Of a stretch of 64,000 bases of DNA, positions 35,485 to 44,189 are shown piece after piece. Location: assembly GCF_000744775.1 (NCBI RefSeq), contig NZ_JQMP01000003.1, positions 1-64,000 on the forward strand, written 5' to 3'. Position 1 is the stretch's first letter; every line of letters begins with the position of its first letter. Origin of the DNA: Thermorudis peleae. Lineage in GTDB: Bacteria; Chloroflexota; Chloroflexia; Thermomicrobiales; Thermomicrobiaceae. A program made the position numbers and the translations under genes. The notes under the pieces are model-generated. The model was given only the letters and a program-made list of their open reading frames with translations. It was not told the DNA's origin and did no database searches.

Positions 35485-37677
35485 TCAGGCCGTCTGTCCA
35501 GCGACTGGCGCCGGCGCCAGGTTCCCATCGTCAGCAGCGACTGCCGGACGCGGCGTTTCGGGGTATTCAATGCGCGGATGGTAGATGCCCTCGAGAATTG
35601 TCAGGAAGACGCGGCGAATCTCGCCAAGCTCTCGCAGCGTCAAGTCGCATTCGTCGAGCTGACCATCTTCAAGCCGCTCGTGGATGACGCGGTCGACAAT
35701 CTCTTCGAGCGCAGTGCTGCGTCGGCCATTGGCGTCGCCCTCGTACAACTTGCCAGACTGCGCAGCTGCCCGCACTGCTGCTTCCACGCCATCGGCAAGC
35801 ATGATAATTGCGGCCTCCTTCGTCTGGGGCTTCGGACCAGGATAGCGAAACGCCGCTTCATCGACCGGCTCACCAGCGGCCAACGCTTTGGAGTAGAAGT
35901 ATTTGATCAGCATCGTGCCATGGTGCTGCTCGATCATTTCGACAATTGGCCGGGGCAACCGAGCCTTCTTGGCAAGGCGTACGCCGTCAGTGACGTGCGC
36001 CTTGATGAGCTGCGCACTCGTGAGTGGATCGAGTGTATCGTGGACATTGGCGCGGTTCGCTTGATTTTCGACGAAGAAACTTGGGCGCAAGACTTTGCCA
36101 ATATCATGATAGAGCACGCCGACACGGGTGAGCAGCGGATCGGCGCCAATGGCCTCGGCAGCGGCCTCGGCCAGGTTCCCGACAACGAGGCTGTGATGAT
36201 AGGTACCGGGCGCTTCACGCACGAGGCGGCTCAGCAGCGGCTGGTTGGGGTGGGCAAGCTCGAGCAGTTGCAGATGGGTGGTGATGCCGAGTAAGCGGCC
36301 AAGCAGGCTGAACGACAGGAAGCAGAGGCTTGCTGAGAGGGCGCCGTTGATGCCACCTTCAACGACGAGCATCAGCGCTTGGGAAGGCGTCAACGACCGG
36401 TCAATGAGTGCAAAGAGGATTGACAAGACGGCAGCCGTGCCACCAACGGCGAGCACGCTCCACAGAAACGTGAGTGCACGTTCAGCTCGCCAGATCACGA
36501 GCGCACCGACGAGGCTCGTCAGCGCCGTGAGCAGCACGACCTCGTACGAGAGGCCAGCAATGGCGCCGAGGTAGAGGCCGGTGAAGGTGCCGGTGATCGC
36601 GGCAACGCGGACGTCGAGGAGGATGGCAAGCAGCATAATGGCGCCAGCGGCGGGGAAGAGCGGGCGCACCGCGGGGTTCATGAAGACAAAGCGGCCAACG
36701 GCGACGACGCTGAGCACCATCGCGCCGATGAGGAGGAACTGCCGGGCTTGACGGGTTGGCTGCAGGAAGCGGTAGAGCGTCACGGTAAAGATGGCCGTGA
36801 TGACCACCAGCAATCCGCTCAGTCCAACAAAGCGCTCCCACGTTAGCCGCGGCGCAAGCAGGCCGAAGTACTCAAGCTTCTCCAGTATTTCTGGGGTGAT
36901 GACATCGCCATCACGAACGATGACCTGGCCAGCCTGCACAGTGACGTAGACCGGCTGGACCTGAGCCGCGGCTGCCTCGCGGGCGGCCTTGGTGCGCTCC
37001 TCATCGACCTGGACGTTTGCGCGGATGAACGGCCGTGCCAGGTCGATGGCGAGGCGTGCTTCATTCGGGCTGAGGCTCGGATTGACGCGCAGGAAGAGCG
37101 ATTCTTTGACCGACGCAACGTCTTCAGGTCGTACGGTGTCGGCCATAACGAGCGAAAGCAGCCGCCGCGCCTCAGTTTCGACACGCCCCCACGACTGATC
37201 GTTCATCGTGACGAGGAGTTGCGCATCTTCAGCGCTGAGGCCGTCGAGGGCCGCTTGTGCTTTCTGGGCGGCGACATTCGGCGGCTGGGCATGGTCAGCC
37301 CGGATCGCGTCGAGTTGCGCCAGCAGCCGGTTGAGCGCGTCGAGCTGTGTTGTGCCAACAGCCGGATCGCGCACCAACACGACATTGCGGGCATCGTCGT
37401 AGGCTTCCTTGCGACGCTGAGCGGTCAGCAGCTTGCTCTCAAACGTGGCAGTGCGTGGGGCCTTGATCGTCTTGTCAGCGATCTGCCCAACGCGCCAGTT
37501 GAGGGTATCGGTCGCCCAGGTCAGCGCCAGCAAGGCCAAGAGCCCCGTGCTGAGCGCAACGCCGAAGGCCGTGGGTACCAGTGCCGGACGGTGCCACAGC
37601 CCGGAACGGCGCAGGCGGCCCCACGCCCGCGCGAGCCGTGAGCTCTGTTTCCCTTTTGCGCGGAGTACCCGCCACAT
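35485..37677 (-). CDS. pgpH: 7TM-HD family membrane phosphohydrolase (PgpH-type c-di-AMP phosphodiesterase)
   Basis: A 730-residue protein: N-terminal membrane helix (~residues 38-58), a large extracytoplasmic 7TMR-HDED domain, seven membrane helices (~290-480), then a cytoplasmic HD domain. The HD residues are seen in GTYHHSLVVGNLAEAAAE, VGVLYHDIGKVLRP, IEQHHGTMLIKYFY and IIMLADGVEAAVR. Characterised relatives hydrolyse c-di-AMP to pApA. The ybeY neighbour is standard. A Pro/Ala-rich tail ends the protein. Confidence 0.92.
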   Translation of the reverse strand: MWRVLRAKGKQSSRLARAWGRLRRSGLWHRPALVPTAFGVALSTGLLALLALTWATDTLNWRVGQIADKTIKAPRTATFESKLLTAQRRKEAYDDARNVVLVRDPAVGTTQLDALNRLLAQLDAIRADHAQPPNVAAQKAQAALDGLSAEDAQLLVTMNDQSWGRVETEARRLLSLVMADTVRPEDVASVKESLFLRVNPSLSPNEARLAIDLARPFIRANVQVDEERTKAAREAAAAQVQPVYVTVQAGQVIVRDGDVITPEILEKLEYFGLLAPRLTWERFVGLSGLLVVITAIFTVTLYRFLQPTRQARQFLLIGAMVLSVVAVGRFVFMNPAVRPLFPAAGAIMLLAILLDVRVAAITGTFTGLYLGAIAGLSYEVVLLTALTSLVGALVIWRAERALTFLWSVLAVGGTAAVLSILFALIDRSLTPSQALMLVVEGGINGALSASLCFLSFSLLGRLLGITTHLQLLELAHPNQPLLSRLVREAPGTYHHSLVVGNLAEAAAEAIGADPLLTRVGVLYHDIGKVLRPSFFVENQANRANVHDTLDPLTSAQLIKAHVTDGVRLAKKARLPRPIVEMIEQHHGTMLIKYFYSKALAAGEPVDEAAFRYPGPKPQTKEAAIIMLADGVEAAVRAAAQSGKLYEGDANGRRSTALEEIVDRVIHERLEDGQLDECDLTLRELGEIRRVFLTILEGIYHPRIEYPETPRPAVAADDGNLAPAPVAGQTA

Positions 37678-37712
37678 GAGTCAATCCAACTCGTGCAGCA
37701 CCGATCGGCGGG

Positions 37713-38186
37713 TCATGACGAAGGATGCGCCGTCGCTCGCTCGTTCAGCGCTTGGCGAGCTGCATCAGCAATGGCCTGTCCCTCAGCCCGTGGTCCGACG
37801 CGTGCGCGGAGCACTGGCATAACCTTGCTCATATCCTTCGGCCCAGCTGCGCCGACCTCTTCAACGACCTGCCGGGCAAGCGCAAGGAGTTCATCGGGCG
37901 AAAGCTGAGGCGGCAAGTACTGTTCCAGCACAGCAATCTGTGCTGACTCGCGGTCAACCAGGTCAGTGCGGCCGCCCTGCGCAAACTGCTCAATCGCCTC
38001 ACGCCGCATCTTGATCTGCCGGCGAATGACTTCAATGATTTCATCATCGGTCAAGGGACGGCCCTTCTCAATCTCGACATTTTTGATCTCGGCCCGCAGA
38101 AAGCGGATGACTTCGCGGCGTGTGACATCGCCACTTCGTACGGCTTCCTGCAGGTCAGCTAGCAGGCGCTCTGCCAAACCCGGCAC
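37713..38186 (-). CDS. yqeY: GatB/YqeY domain protein
   Basis: A 157-residue YqeY-type protein, homologous to the tail domain of the GatB amidotransferase subunit, which may bind tRNA. The family core is seen in DVTRREVIRFLRAEIKNVEI, EQYLPPQLSPDELLAL and KDMSKVMPVLRARVGPRAEG. GTG 38186 is chosen for AAGGAG six bases upstream. rpsU, its frequent neighbour, is not present. It has its own sigma-70 promoter at 38281-38309. Confidence 0.9.
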   Translation of the reverse strand: MPGLAERLLADLQEAVRSGDVTRREVIRFLRAEIKNVEIEKGRPLTDDEIIEVIRRQIKMRREAIEQFAQGGRTDLVDRESAQIAVLEQYLPPQLSPDELLALARQVVEEVGAAGPKDMSKVMPVLRARVGPRAEGQAIADAARQALNERATAHPSS

Positions 38187-38280
38187 GTTGTTCTCCTTTT
38201 TCCTTGCCGGAAGGGAGTGAAACCTTCCGCTGCAGCACACGTGGCGTAACGCAGTTCGCGTGCCTGCACGCGGCGAGTAG

Positions 38281-38309
38281 AGTATAAGCGCCCGGCAGCA
38301 TTTCGTCAA
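38281..38309 (-). promoter_or_regulatory. Sigma-70 promoter for yqeY
   Basis: On the minus strand TTGACG (38304-38309) and TATACT (38281-38286) are separated by 17 nt. It lies back-to-back with the lysine operon promoter, with only 21 nt between the two -35 boxes. Confidence 0.8.
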
Positions 38310-38330
38310 TTCCCAACCAGATCCGGGCTC

Positions 38331-38359
38331 TTGACAGGAACGCTGCACGCGGCTATGCT
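38331..38359 (+). promoter_or_regulatory. Sigma-70 promoter of the lysine operon
   Basis: TTGACA (38331-38336) and TATGCT (38354-38359) have a 17-nt spacer, close to consensus. The expected start near 38366 puts the leader peptide ORF about 34 nt downstream and the structural gene ~370 nt downstream. Confidence 0.8.
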
Positions 38360-38399
38360 AATCATGCCCTGATCGATGTGGGGCATGGAGGAGTTGTTC

Positions 38400-38471
38400 G
38401 TGATCGTCACGCGGTGCCTGGCGAAAAAAGCGGTGCAGACACAGCGGAAGCCGGACGGTCGTCCAGGCTAG
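38400..38471 (+). CDS. Putative lysine-operon leader peptide
   Basis: A GTG start six bases after a perfect GGAGGAG opens a 23-codon frame reading MIVTRCLAKKAVQTQRK plus six more residues, ending TAG 38469-38471. It contains tandem Lys codons AAA AAA (38424-38429) and a third Lys codon downstream. It sits between a strong promoter and an intrinsic terminator, upstream of homocitrate synthase. This matches a translation-coupled attenuator sensing charged tRNA-Lys. Leader-peptide attenuation has been reported for the lysine genes of Thermus thermophilus; here it is inferred. Confidence 0.7.
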   Translation: MIVTRCLAKKAVQTQRKPDGRPG

Positions 38472-38496
38472 CGTGACGCACTTGCATGCGCGAACG

Positions 38497-38536
38497 GCCC
38501 CAGGCGACTGATCCGGCGCCTGGGGCTCTTGCTTTT
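38497..38536 (+). terminator. Attenuator terminator in the lysine operon leader
   Basis: A perfect 10-bp GC stem (38497-38506 with 38517-38526) with a 10-nt loop is followed by tcttgctttt. It lies 25 nt after the leader peptide stop and ~200 nt before the homocitrate synthase gene. A hexamer gcctgg at 38416-38421, just before the Lys codons, can pair with ccaggc at 38463-38468 or with the terminator's 5' arm. The copy of ccaggc ends at the leader stop codon and can also pair with the terminator's 3' arm, so competing structures are available. Confidence 0.8.
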
Positions 38537-38539
38537 CTC

Positions 38540-38732
38540 AGCGTGTTGATCTGGATAGGATACGCAGGCGGTATGGAACGAGACGCGACAAGGGATGCAT
38601 GTCCACCGATTGGCCTGAGTCCCGTGCTACCCTGGCTCACCCCACACCGCGCGCTTGCCAAACGCGGGAAACGCCGTTGGTGTGCGTTGCCGCGTGTGCT
38701 GGTGTGGTCTGTGAGGAGAAAGGAGCACGGCC
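38540..38732 (+). other. Remaining lysine-operon leader
   Basis: The ~190 nt between the attenuator terminator and the structural gene hold no recognisable gene or hairpin terminator. An AGGAG site at 38721-38725 serves the TTG start at 38733. Confidence 0.5.
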
Positions 38733-39899
38733 TTGTCGCTACCACCGTTTGCCCTCATCGATACGACGCTGCGTGAAGGGGAACAGTTCGCCTACGCGCA
38801 CTTTACGCGCGAGCAGAAGATTCGGATTGCCACTGCGCTTGATGCCTTTGGGATCGACTACCTTGAAGTCACCAACCCCGCTGCCTCGCCGGGCAGTTTC
38901 GCGGACTGCCGAGCCCTGACGCAACTGGGTTTGCGCTGCAAGATTCTTGCCCACATCCGCTGCAATCTCGACGACGCTGCGCGTGCACTCGAAGCGGGGG
39001 TGGATGGACTGAACATCGTGATTGGCGCGTCACCCTACTTGCAGGCCTATAGCCACGGCCTCGATGTCGACGCGATTATCGAGCGGGCAACCCATGTTTT
39101 AACTGAAATCCGGCGCCAAGCGCCAACCATCGCGTTGCGCTTCTCGCTCGAGGACGCGTTCCGCAGCCGTCTCGCTGACCTCCTGCGTATCTACCTCGCC
39201 GTTGACCATCTCGGGATCGTCGACCGGCTCGGGATTGCCGACACGGTCGGCGTGGCGACCCCGACGGACGTAGCCTGGCTTGTCGGCTTGCTTCGCCGGA
39301 TCACGACGCGTGACATCGAATTCCACGGGCACAACGATACTGGATGCGCCATTGCCAACGCCGCGGCCGCGCTCGAGGCGGGCGCAACCCACATCGACGT
39401 TAGTGTGCTGGGCATCGGCGAGCGGAACGGGATTACCCCGCTCGGCGGGCTCCTGGCACGGCTCTATACGCGCGATCCAGCAGCACTGCGCCAGCGCTAT
39501 GCACTGCATCAGCTCGGCGAACTCGAGCAACTGGTGGCCGAAAGCGTTGGCGTGACCATCCCGTTCAACAATCCGATCACCGGCGCGACCGCGTTCACCC
39601 ACAAGGCCGGCATCCACACCAAGGCAGTCTTGAACCAGCCGGTCAGCTACGAGGCGATCGACCCTGCCGACTTTGGCCGGACGCGTACCATCGCGATTGC
39701 CCATCGTTTAACCGGCTGGCATGCTGTGCAAGCGCGGGCAGCCGAGCTTGGTCTGCAGCTTGATGATGCACGGATCCGCGCAGTCGCGGCGCATGTCAAG
39801 GCGCTGGCGGACACCCGTCCGGTGACCCTCGACGATGTCGACGCGCTGCTACGGGCCGAGGCCGAGCGCTCCACGGCGCTGAGTTCGTCATCCCGGTGA
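38733..39899 (+). CDS. lysS: Homocitrate synthase (alpha-aminoadipate lysine pathway)
   Basis: Condenses acetyl-CoA with 2-oxoglutarate to homocitrate, the first step of lysine synthesis through alpha-aminoadipate. It is 388 residues and belongs to the HMGL/DRE-TIM family. Visible motifs are [44 protein letters not shown] with the metal-binding His, and [21 protein letters not shown]. These segments match the Thermus homocitrate synthase type better than isopropylmalate synthase, and the short C-terminus lacks the LeuA regulatory domain. The TTG start has a GAAAGGAG site. Expression is probably attenuated by lysine. Confidence 0.88.
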   Translation: MSLPPFALIDTTLREGEQFAYAHFTREQKIRIATALDAFGIDYLEVTNPAASPGSFADCRALTQLGLRCKILAHIRCNLDDAARALEAGVDGLNIVIGASPYLQAYSHGLDVDAIIERATHVLTEIRRQAPTIALRFSLEDAFRSRLADLLRIYLAVDHLGIVDRLGIADTVGVATPTDVAWLVGLLRRITTRDIEFHGHNDTGCAIANAAAALEAGATHIDVSVLGIGERNGITPLGGLLARLYTRDPAALRQRYALHQLGELEQLVAESVGVTIPFNNPITGATAFTHKAGIHTKAVLNQPVSYEAIDPADFGRTRTIAIAHRLTGWHAVQARAAELGLQLDDARIRAVAAHVKALADTRPVTLDDVDALLRAEAERSTALSSSSR

Positions 39900-39913
39900 A
39901 GGGAGGGAGCACG

Positions 39914-41236
39914 ATGCCGGGGAAGACCTTTGCCGAAAAGGCACTAGCGCGCGCCAGCGGGCAACCAACGGTCACAGCGGGAGCGATCGTCGACGTACGA
40001 CCGGACCGCATCCTCAGCCACGACAATACTGCAGCGATCGCCCGAGCCTTTGCCCAACTCGGCTTTACGCGCGTTGTTGATCCTGAACGGCTGGCGATCA
40101 CGCTCGACCATGCTGTACCGCCGCCGACTGTGCGTCACGCACAAAATCATGCTGAAATTCGTCGCTTTGTGACCGAGCAAGGGATCCGCCACTTCTACGA
40201 GGCAGGACGTGGCATTTGCCACCAGGTGCTGAGCGAAGAGGCGCTGGTACTGCCGGGCCAGCTGATTCTGGGAGCCGACAGCCACACGACGCACTTCGGG
40301 TGGCTTGGCGCGTTCGGCGCTGGCGTTGGGCGGAGCGAGGTGCTTGCGCTGTGGGCCACCGGCGAGCTTTGGCTCCGTGTCCCCGAGAGCATTCGGGTCG
40401 AACTGCGCGGCACACTGCCGCCTGGCGTGACAACGAAAGACCTGTGCCTGCGCATCATCGGTGACTGTGGCGCCGATGGGGGCATCTACCGCTCAGTCGA
40501 GTTCGTCGGCGAGGGGCTGCGACACCTCTCGATCGATAGCCGGATGACGATTGCGAACATGATGGCCGAGTTTGGCGTCAAGAACGCCTATCTTGAGCCG
40601 GACGATCAGGTCATGGACTGGCTTGCCCCACGGCTTGCTCGCCGGACGGGCCGCGATCTCGCGGACTGCCGCGCCGAGATCGCCGCTGGCGCGCTCTACC
40701 CTGATCCTGACGCGGTCTACGAGCGAGTCCTTTCCTACGACCTCAGCCAACTTGAGCCGGTCGTGGCGTGCCCCCACACCGTCGACAACGTGCGGCCGAT
40801 CAGCGAGGTTGCCGGCACGCGCATCGACTACGCCTTCATCGGCACGTGCACCAACGGCCGGCTCGAAGACCTGGAAGCAGCAGCCCAGGTGCTGGCTGGG
40901 CGGCGTATTGCCCCACACGTCCACCTCGTCGTGATCCCCGCGTCCGCTGAAGTCCTGCGCGAGGCGATGGCGCGCGGCATCGCCCAGCAACTGGTCGAGG
41001 CTGGCGCGATGCTTGGGGTACCCGGCTGCGGGCCGTGCATGGGAAACCATTTCGGCATTCCAGCGCCGGGGGAAGTGGTGATCTCCTCGGGGAATCGCAA
41101 CTTCCGCGGGCGGATGGGCTCACCTGAAGCGGCGATCTATTTGGCTAGCCCGGTTGCCGTCGCCGCGAGCGCGCTGCGGGGGCAGATTACTGATCCACGC
41201 GAGGTGCTGGCCACAACAGCAACAGGAGGACGATGA
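39914..41236 (+). CDS. lysT: Homoaconitase large subunit (LysT/LeuC-like)
   Basis: Aconitase-superfamily large subunit, 440 residues, for isomerising homocitrate via homoaconitate. The 4Fe-4S cysteines lie in [11 protein letters not shown] and [14 protein letters not shown]. Other family segments are [18 protein letters not shown] and [14 protein letters not shown] 39914 follows GGGAGGGAG. Placement straight after homocitrate synthase argues for LysT over LeuC, though dual use in leucine synthesis cannot be excluded. Confidence 0.87.
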   Translation: MPGKTFAEKALARASGQPTVTAGAIVDVRPDRILSHDNTAAIARAFAQLGFTRVVDPERLAITLDHAVPPPTVRHAQNHAEIRRFVTEQGIRHFYEAGRGICHQVLSEEALVLPGQLILGADSHTTHFGWLGAFGAGVGRSEVLALWATGELWLRVPESIRVELRGTLPPGVTTKDLCLRIIGDCGADGGIYRSVEFVGEGLRHLSIDSRMTIANMMAEFGVKNAYLEPDDQVMDWLAPRLARRTGRDLADCRAEIAAGALYPDPDAVYERVLSYDLSQLEPVVACPHTVDNVRPISEVAGTRIDYAFIGTCTNGRLEDLEAAAQVLAGRRIAPHVHLVVIPASAEVLREAMARGIAQQLVEAGAMLGVPGCGPCMGNHFGIPAPGEVVISSGNRNFRGRMGSPEAAIYLASPVAVAASALRGQITDPREVLATTATGGR

Positions 41237-41757
41237 TGCGGTGGACTGGACGAGCCTGGGTCTATGGCGACAACGTAAGCACCGATGTCCTTTTCCCCGG
41301 CAAGTACACGTATACGATCGTTGATCCAGCTGAGATGGCTCGCCATGCCCTCGAAGACCTTGACCCGACGTTCGTCGAGGGGGTACAGCCAGGCGACATC
41401 GTGGTTGGTGGCCGCAACTTCGGCTGTGGCAGCTCGAGGGAGCAGGCAGTGCTGGCACTGCGGGCAGCCGGGGTGCGGGCCATCATCGCGGCATCGTTCG
41501 CCCGCATCTACTTTCGCAACGCGGTCAACCACGGTGTGCTGCCGATCCAGTGTCCGGAGGCTGCCGCAGTGATCCAGCACGGCGAGCGGGTCACGATCGA
41601 TACGGAGGCTCGCACCATCACGTGCGCCGCTGGCACGTTCACCTTTCCGCCGTTGTCGCCGTCAGTGCAAGCGATTCTTGATGCCGGCGGACTCATCCCG
41701 ATGCTCTGCCAGCGGTTTGGCCGCCCGGTACCACCGAATTTCCAGCTGCCTGGCTAG
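41236..41757 (+). CDS. lysU: Homoaconitase small subunit (LysU/LeuD-like)
   Basis: Swivel-domain partner of LysT, 173 residues. Signature regions are [53 protein letters not shown] and FTFPPLSP. The loop after GKY (YTYTIVD), which helps set substrate choice in this family, differs from the common LeuD form. There are two adjacent ATG codons; 41236 is six bases after AGGAGG and overlaps the lysT stop. The stop overlaps that of the convergent acyltransferase. The remaining lysine genes are outside the window. Confidence 0.85.
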   Translation: MRWTGRAWVYGDNVSTDVLFPGKYTYTIVDPAEMARHALEDLDPTFVEGVQPGDIVVGGRNFGCGSSREQAVLALRAAGVRAIIAASFARIYFRNAVNHGVLPIQCPEAAAVIQHGERVTIDTEARTITCAAGTFTFPPLSPSVQAILDAGGLIPMLCQRFGRPVPPNFQLPG

Positions 41758-43826
41758 TGCACACCGGCCTGCGCAAGGCGCTGGGCCGCGGCCTGCACCT
41801 GCGCGACAACAAGATGCGCATAGGCCTGCGCGCCCTCTGGACGGAGGTGGATGCCGTCGTCCCAGAAGTATTCTGGATGCCCGGTGCTGGCGGCGTGCCA
41901 GTCGATCAACGTTGCGTTCGGATGGCGCTGGCTGACGCGGGCGAGCACGGCGTTGTTGTTCGCCTCCCACTGGCGCGGCACTTTCACATTCACGAGAATC
42001 ACCTGGCGGGTATCGCCGATGATGTCGAAGAGTTGCTCGACCTCGTCCTCGGTCATCCAGCCGTTGTTGCCGACGTGAATGACGACAATCTGGCCAAGTT
42101 GGCCGGCCTTTGCTCGGCTCTGGAGCAACGACAGCGCTCGTGGCAGTGAGAGGCCGACTTCCGCATCGATGCCCAGGTTCGGCAGTGCGTCCTGGAGCGG
42201 TTGCAAGGCTCCGAGCATGACGGAGTCGCCGATCGCCGTCACGTGATAGCGCGCAAGGAGTGAGGCTGGCGCGGTGGGCGTGGGCACTGGTGTGGGCGTC
42301 GGCGGCACCAGTGTGGGGGAAGGAGCGCTGGTTGGTGTCACTTGCGGCGTCTCGGCTGGCGATGCCGTCACGGGCACGGGTATCGAAGTCGGCGTCGGCA
42401 ACAGTGTCGGGGTCGGCGGCAGCGTCGGTGTCGCAGCCACCGCAGCAGCGCCATTGCCGATCGTATGCACCGCGGTGACTGTGAGGTAGGTAGGAGGCGC
42501 AGACGGCTTGGCCCGTGCTGCGCTAATCATCACCGCGGCAACAAACACGATGCCGCACGAGACGACTGTCATCCCGAGCATACCTGTCCGCTGCCGCAGC
42601 GCTGCGACTTGTTCACGACGCCAGGTCTGCCAGAGGCGCCCGACCAGGCCAGTGCGGAAGGGTTGCTCAATGAACCGGTACGATAGCTCTGCCAGGATGG
42701 CCGTCACGAGGCAGCGGAGGACAAAGAGCGGCAATCCCTGCAGCGGCACGTCGAGCTGGGGACGGGTCAGCATGATCACCGGCCAGTGCCAGAGGTAGAT
42801 GCTATATGAACGCAAGCCAACCCATTGCACTGGACGCAGGGTGAGCACGGCTGGCAGGCTCCGCGACAGGGGATGAGTGACAAGGACAAGCACAGCGGCG
42901 CTGGCCAGTGCTGTCACCGCGAAGCCGCCGCGATAGAGGGCGGGATGGGCTTCGTTCAGCATCACCAGGCAGAAGACGAGAACACCAAGGCTCAGCCAAC
43001 TCGCGACTTCCGCCAGCCAACGCCGGTCGGTGCTGGCTGTGGCAGCGGACGCCGGGCGCGCACGTAGCGGCCAGAGCCAGGCGAGCAGCGCACCGATGAG
43101 CAACTCGGCCGCGCGGGTATCGGTGCCGTAATAGGCTCGGGGATTCTCCCCAATGCCGCGAGCAAGCACCGCCATCAGCAGAGCAGAGACGACAATGCCT
43201 ATGCCGACGGTAGCGACCGCGCGGCGCTTGGGCCACCGGGCCAGCCATACTGCACAGATGACCGGCCAGACAAGGTAGAACTGTTCCTCGACCGCGAGCG
43301 ACCAGAGATGTTGCACAAGCGGCGGGCGCCCCATGACCACAAAATAGGGTTGGTGACGAAAGACAAACGCCCAGTTGGTGACGTAGAAGAAAGCTGCGAG
43401 CACGTCACCACGGAGGCGAGCGACCTCGGCGGGGTCAGTGAGCTCGACGTAGGCGAGCAGCAACACGAGCATTGCGTAGAGGGCTGGGAGGAGTCGCCGG
43501 GCCCGGCGGAGCCAGAACCGCGGCAGGTCGATACGCCCCTGGGTCGCCTGCTCAGCAAGCAGCAGACTCGTGATTAAGTAGCCGCTGATGACGAAGAAGA
43601 CAGTGACGCCAAGAAACCCGCCAGGCAACCACGATGGCGCGGCATGGTAGATGACAACAGCGGCAACGGCGAGCGCTCGCAACCCGTCGATTGCAGGCAC
43701 ATGCGGCAAACGCGGCGAACGCCGCCGCTGGACGACCGGCGTATCGACTGCGTGCGCTGCATCGAGCGCCCGATAGCGCTCCCAGAAGGCTGCGTGAACC
43801 CGCGCTCTTCCCGCTTCGTCCGCCAT
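41754..43826 (-). CDS. OafA-like membrane acyltransferase with C-terminal SGNH domain
   Basis: A 690-residue acyltransferase-3 family protein that probably O-acylates a cell-surface glycan. The N-terminal part (~55-440) has about ten membrane helices with [32 protein letters not shown] and [14 protein letters not shown] Pro/Thr-rich linker (~475-535) leads to an SGNH-hydrolase-like domain with [23 protein letters not shown] and [15 protein letters not shown], which supplies the Ser and Asp/His catalytic residues. ATG 43826 follows GGGAGG. Taxonomically similar proteins are common in envelope polysaccharide regions, in line with the glycan genes at 45-51 kb. Confidence 0.92.
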   Translation of the reverse strand: MADEAGRARVHAAFWERYRALDAAHAVDTPVVQRRRSPRLPHVPAIDGLRALAVAAVVIYHAAPSWLPGGFLGVTVFFVISGYLITSLLLAEQATQGRIDLPRFWLRRARRLLPALYAMLVLLLAYVELTDPAEVARLRGDVLAAFFYVTNWAFVFRHQPYFVVMGRPPLVQHLWSLAVEEQFYLVWPVICAVWLARWPKRRAVATVGIGIVVSALLMAVLARGIGENPRAYYGTDTRAAELLIGALLAWLWPLRARPASAATASTDRRWLAEVASWLSLGVLVFCLVMLNEAHPALYRGGFAVTALASAAVLVLVTHPLSRSLPAVLTLRPVQWVGLRSYSIYLWHWPVIMLTRPQLDVPLQGLPLFVLRCLVTAILAELSYRFIEQPFRTGLVGRLWQTWRREQVAALRQRTGMLGMTVVSCGIVFVAAVMISAARAKPSAPPTYLTVTAVHTIGNGAAAVAATPTLPPTPTLLPTPTSIPVPVTASPAETPQVTPTSAPSPTLVPPTPTPVPTPTAPASLLARYHVTAIGDSVMLGALQPLQDALPNLGIDAEVGLSLPRALSLLQSRAKAGQLGQIVVIHVGNNGWMTEDEVEQLFDIIGDTRQVILVNVKVPRQWEANNNAVLARVSQRHPNATLIDWHAASTGHPEYFWDDGIHLRPEGAQAYAHLVVAQVQAAAQRLAQAGVH

Positions 43827-44009
43827 CGCCCCTCCCACGAACCCGCGACGTTGCGAGCGCAGGGGCACTCCCGCCATTCTCGCGTTTTACTAGTGTATAC
43901 TGCGCGCAGCTCTGCAGGCATCCAACTCATCGTCAGCGCCCGCGACGTTGATCGGCACGGCGAGCAGCGCTAAGAGCGGCACGGCTGGCGAACGGGCGCG
44001 CCGGCATGC

Positions 44010-44015
44010 TATACT
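44010..44015 (+). promoter_or_regulatory. Extended -10 element upstream of tRNA-Glu
   Basis: TATACT preceded by TGC forms an extended -10 motif 17 nt before the tRNA gene. A -35 match is weak. Another TATACT lies at ~43892 with no evident downstream gene of its own. Confidence 0.5.
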
Positions 44016-44031
44016 CTTCTCCGTTGTAGAG

Positions 44032-44105
44032 GGCGCATTCGTCTAGCGGCCAAGGACACCGCCCTCTCAAGGCGGAGATCACGGGTTCGAATCCCGTATG
44101 CGCCA
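44032..44105 (+). tRNA. tRNA-Glu (anticodon CTC)
   Basis: The 74-nt cloverleaf has acceptor pairs GGCGCAT/ATGCGCC, a D-arm with GTCTAGCGGCC, anticodon stem CCGCC/GGCGG with loop CTCTCAA (anticodon CTC, reading GAG) and a T-arm with GGTTCGAATCC. The discriminator base is A. CCA is not encoded and must be added. Confidence 0.96.
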
Positions 44106-44113
44106 CACGCGCT

Positions 44114-44147
44114 GCCCTGCCAGGCTTTCTGGCAGGGCGTTCTTGTT
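44114..44147 (+). terminator. Terminator after tRNA-Glu
   Basis: A perfect 10-bp GC stem (44114-44123 with 44129-44138) with a 5-nt loop, followed by gttcttgtt, lies 8 nt after the tRNA. Confidence 0.9.
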
Positions 44148-44189
44148 GCCCCGTCAGGCGACGCCAGGCCCGCGTGCCTCGCTTACCGA

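Noticed and set aside
38424-38429. A6 run in the leader peptide as a frameshift slippery site
   Set aside because: No overlapping downstream frame is extended by slippage; tandem Lys codons explain it better.
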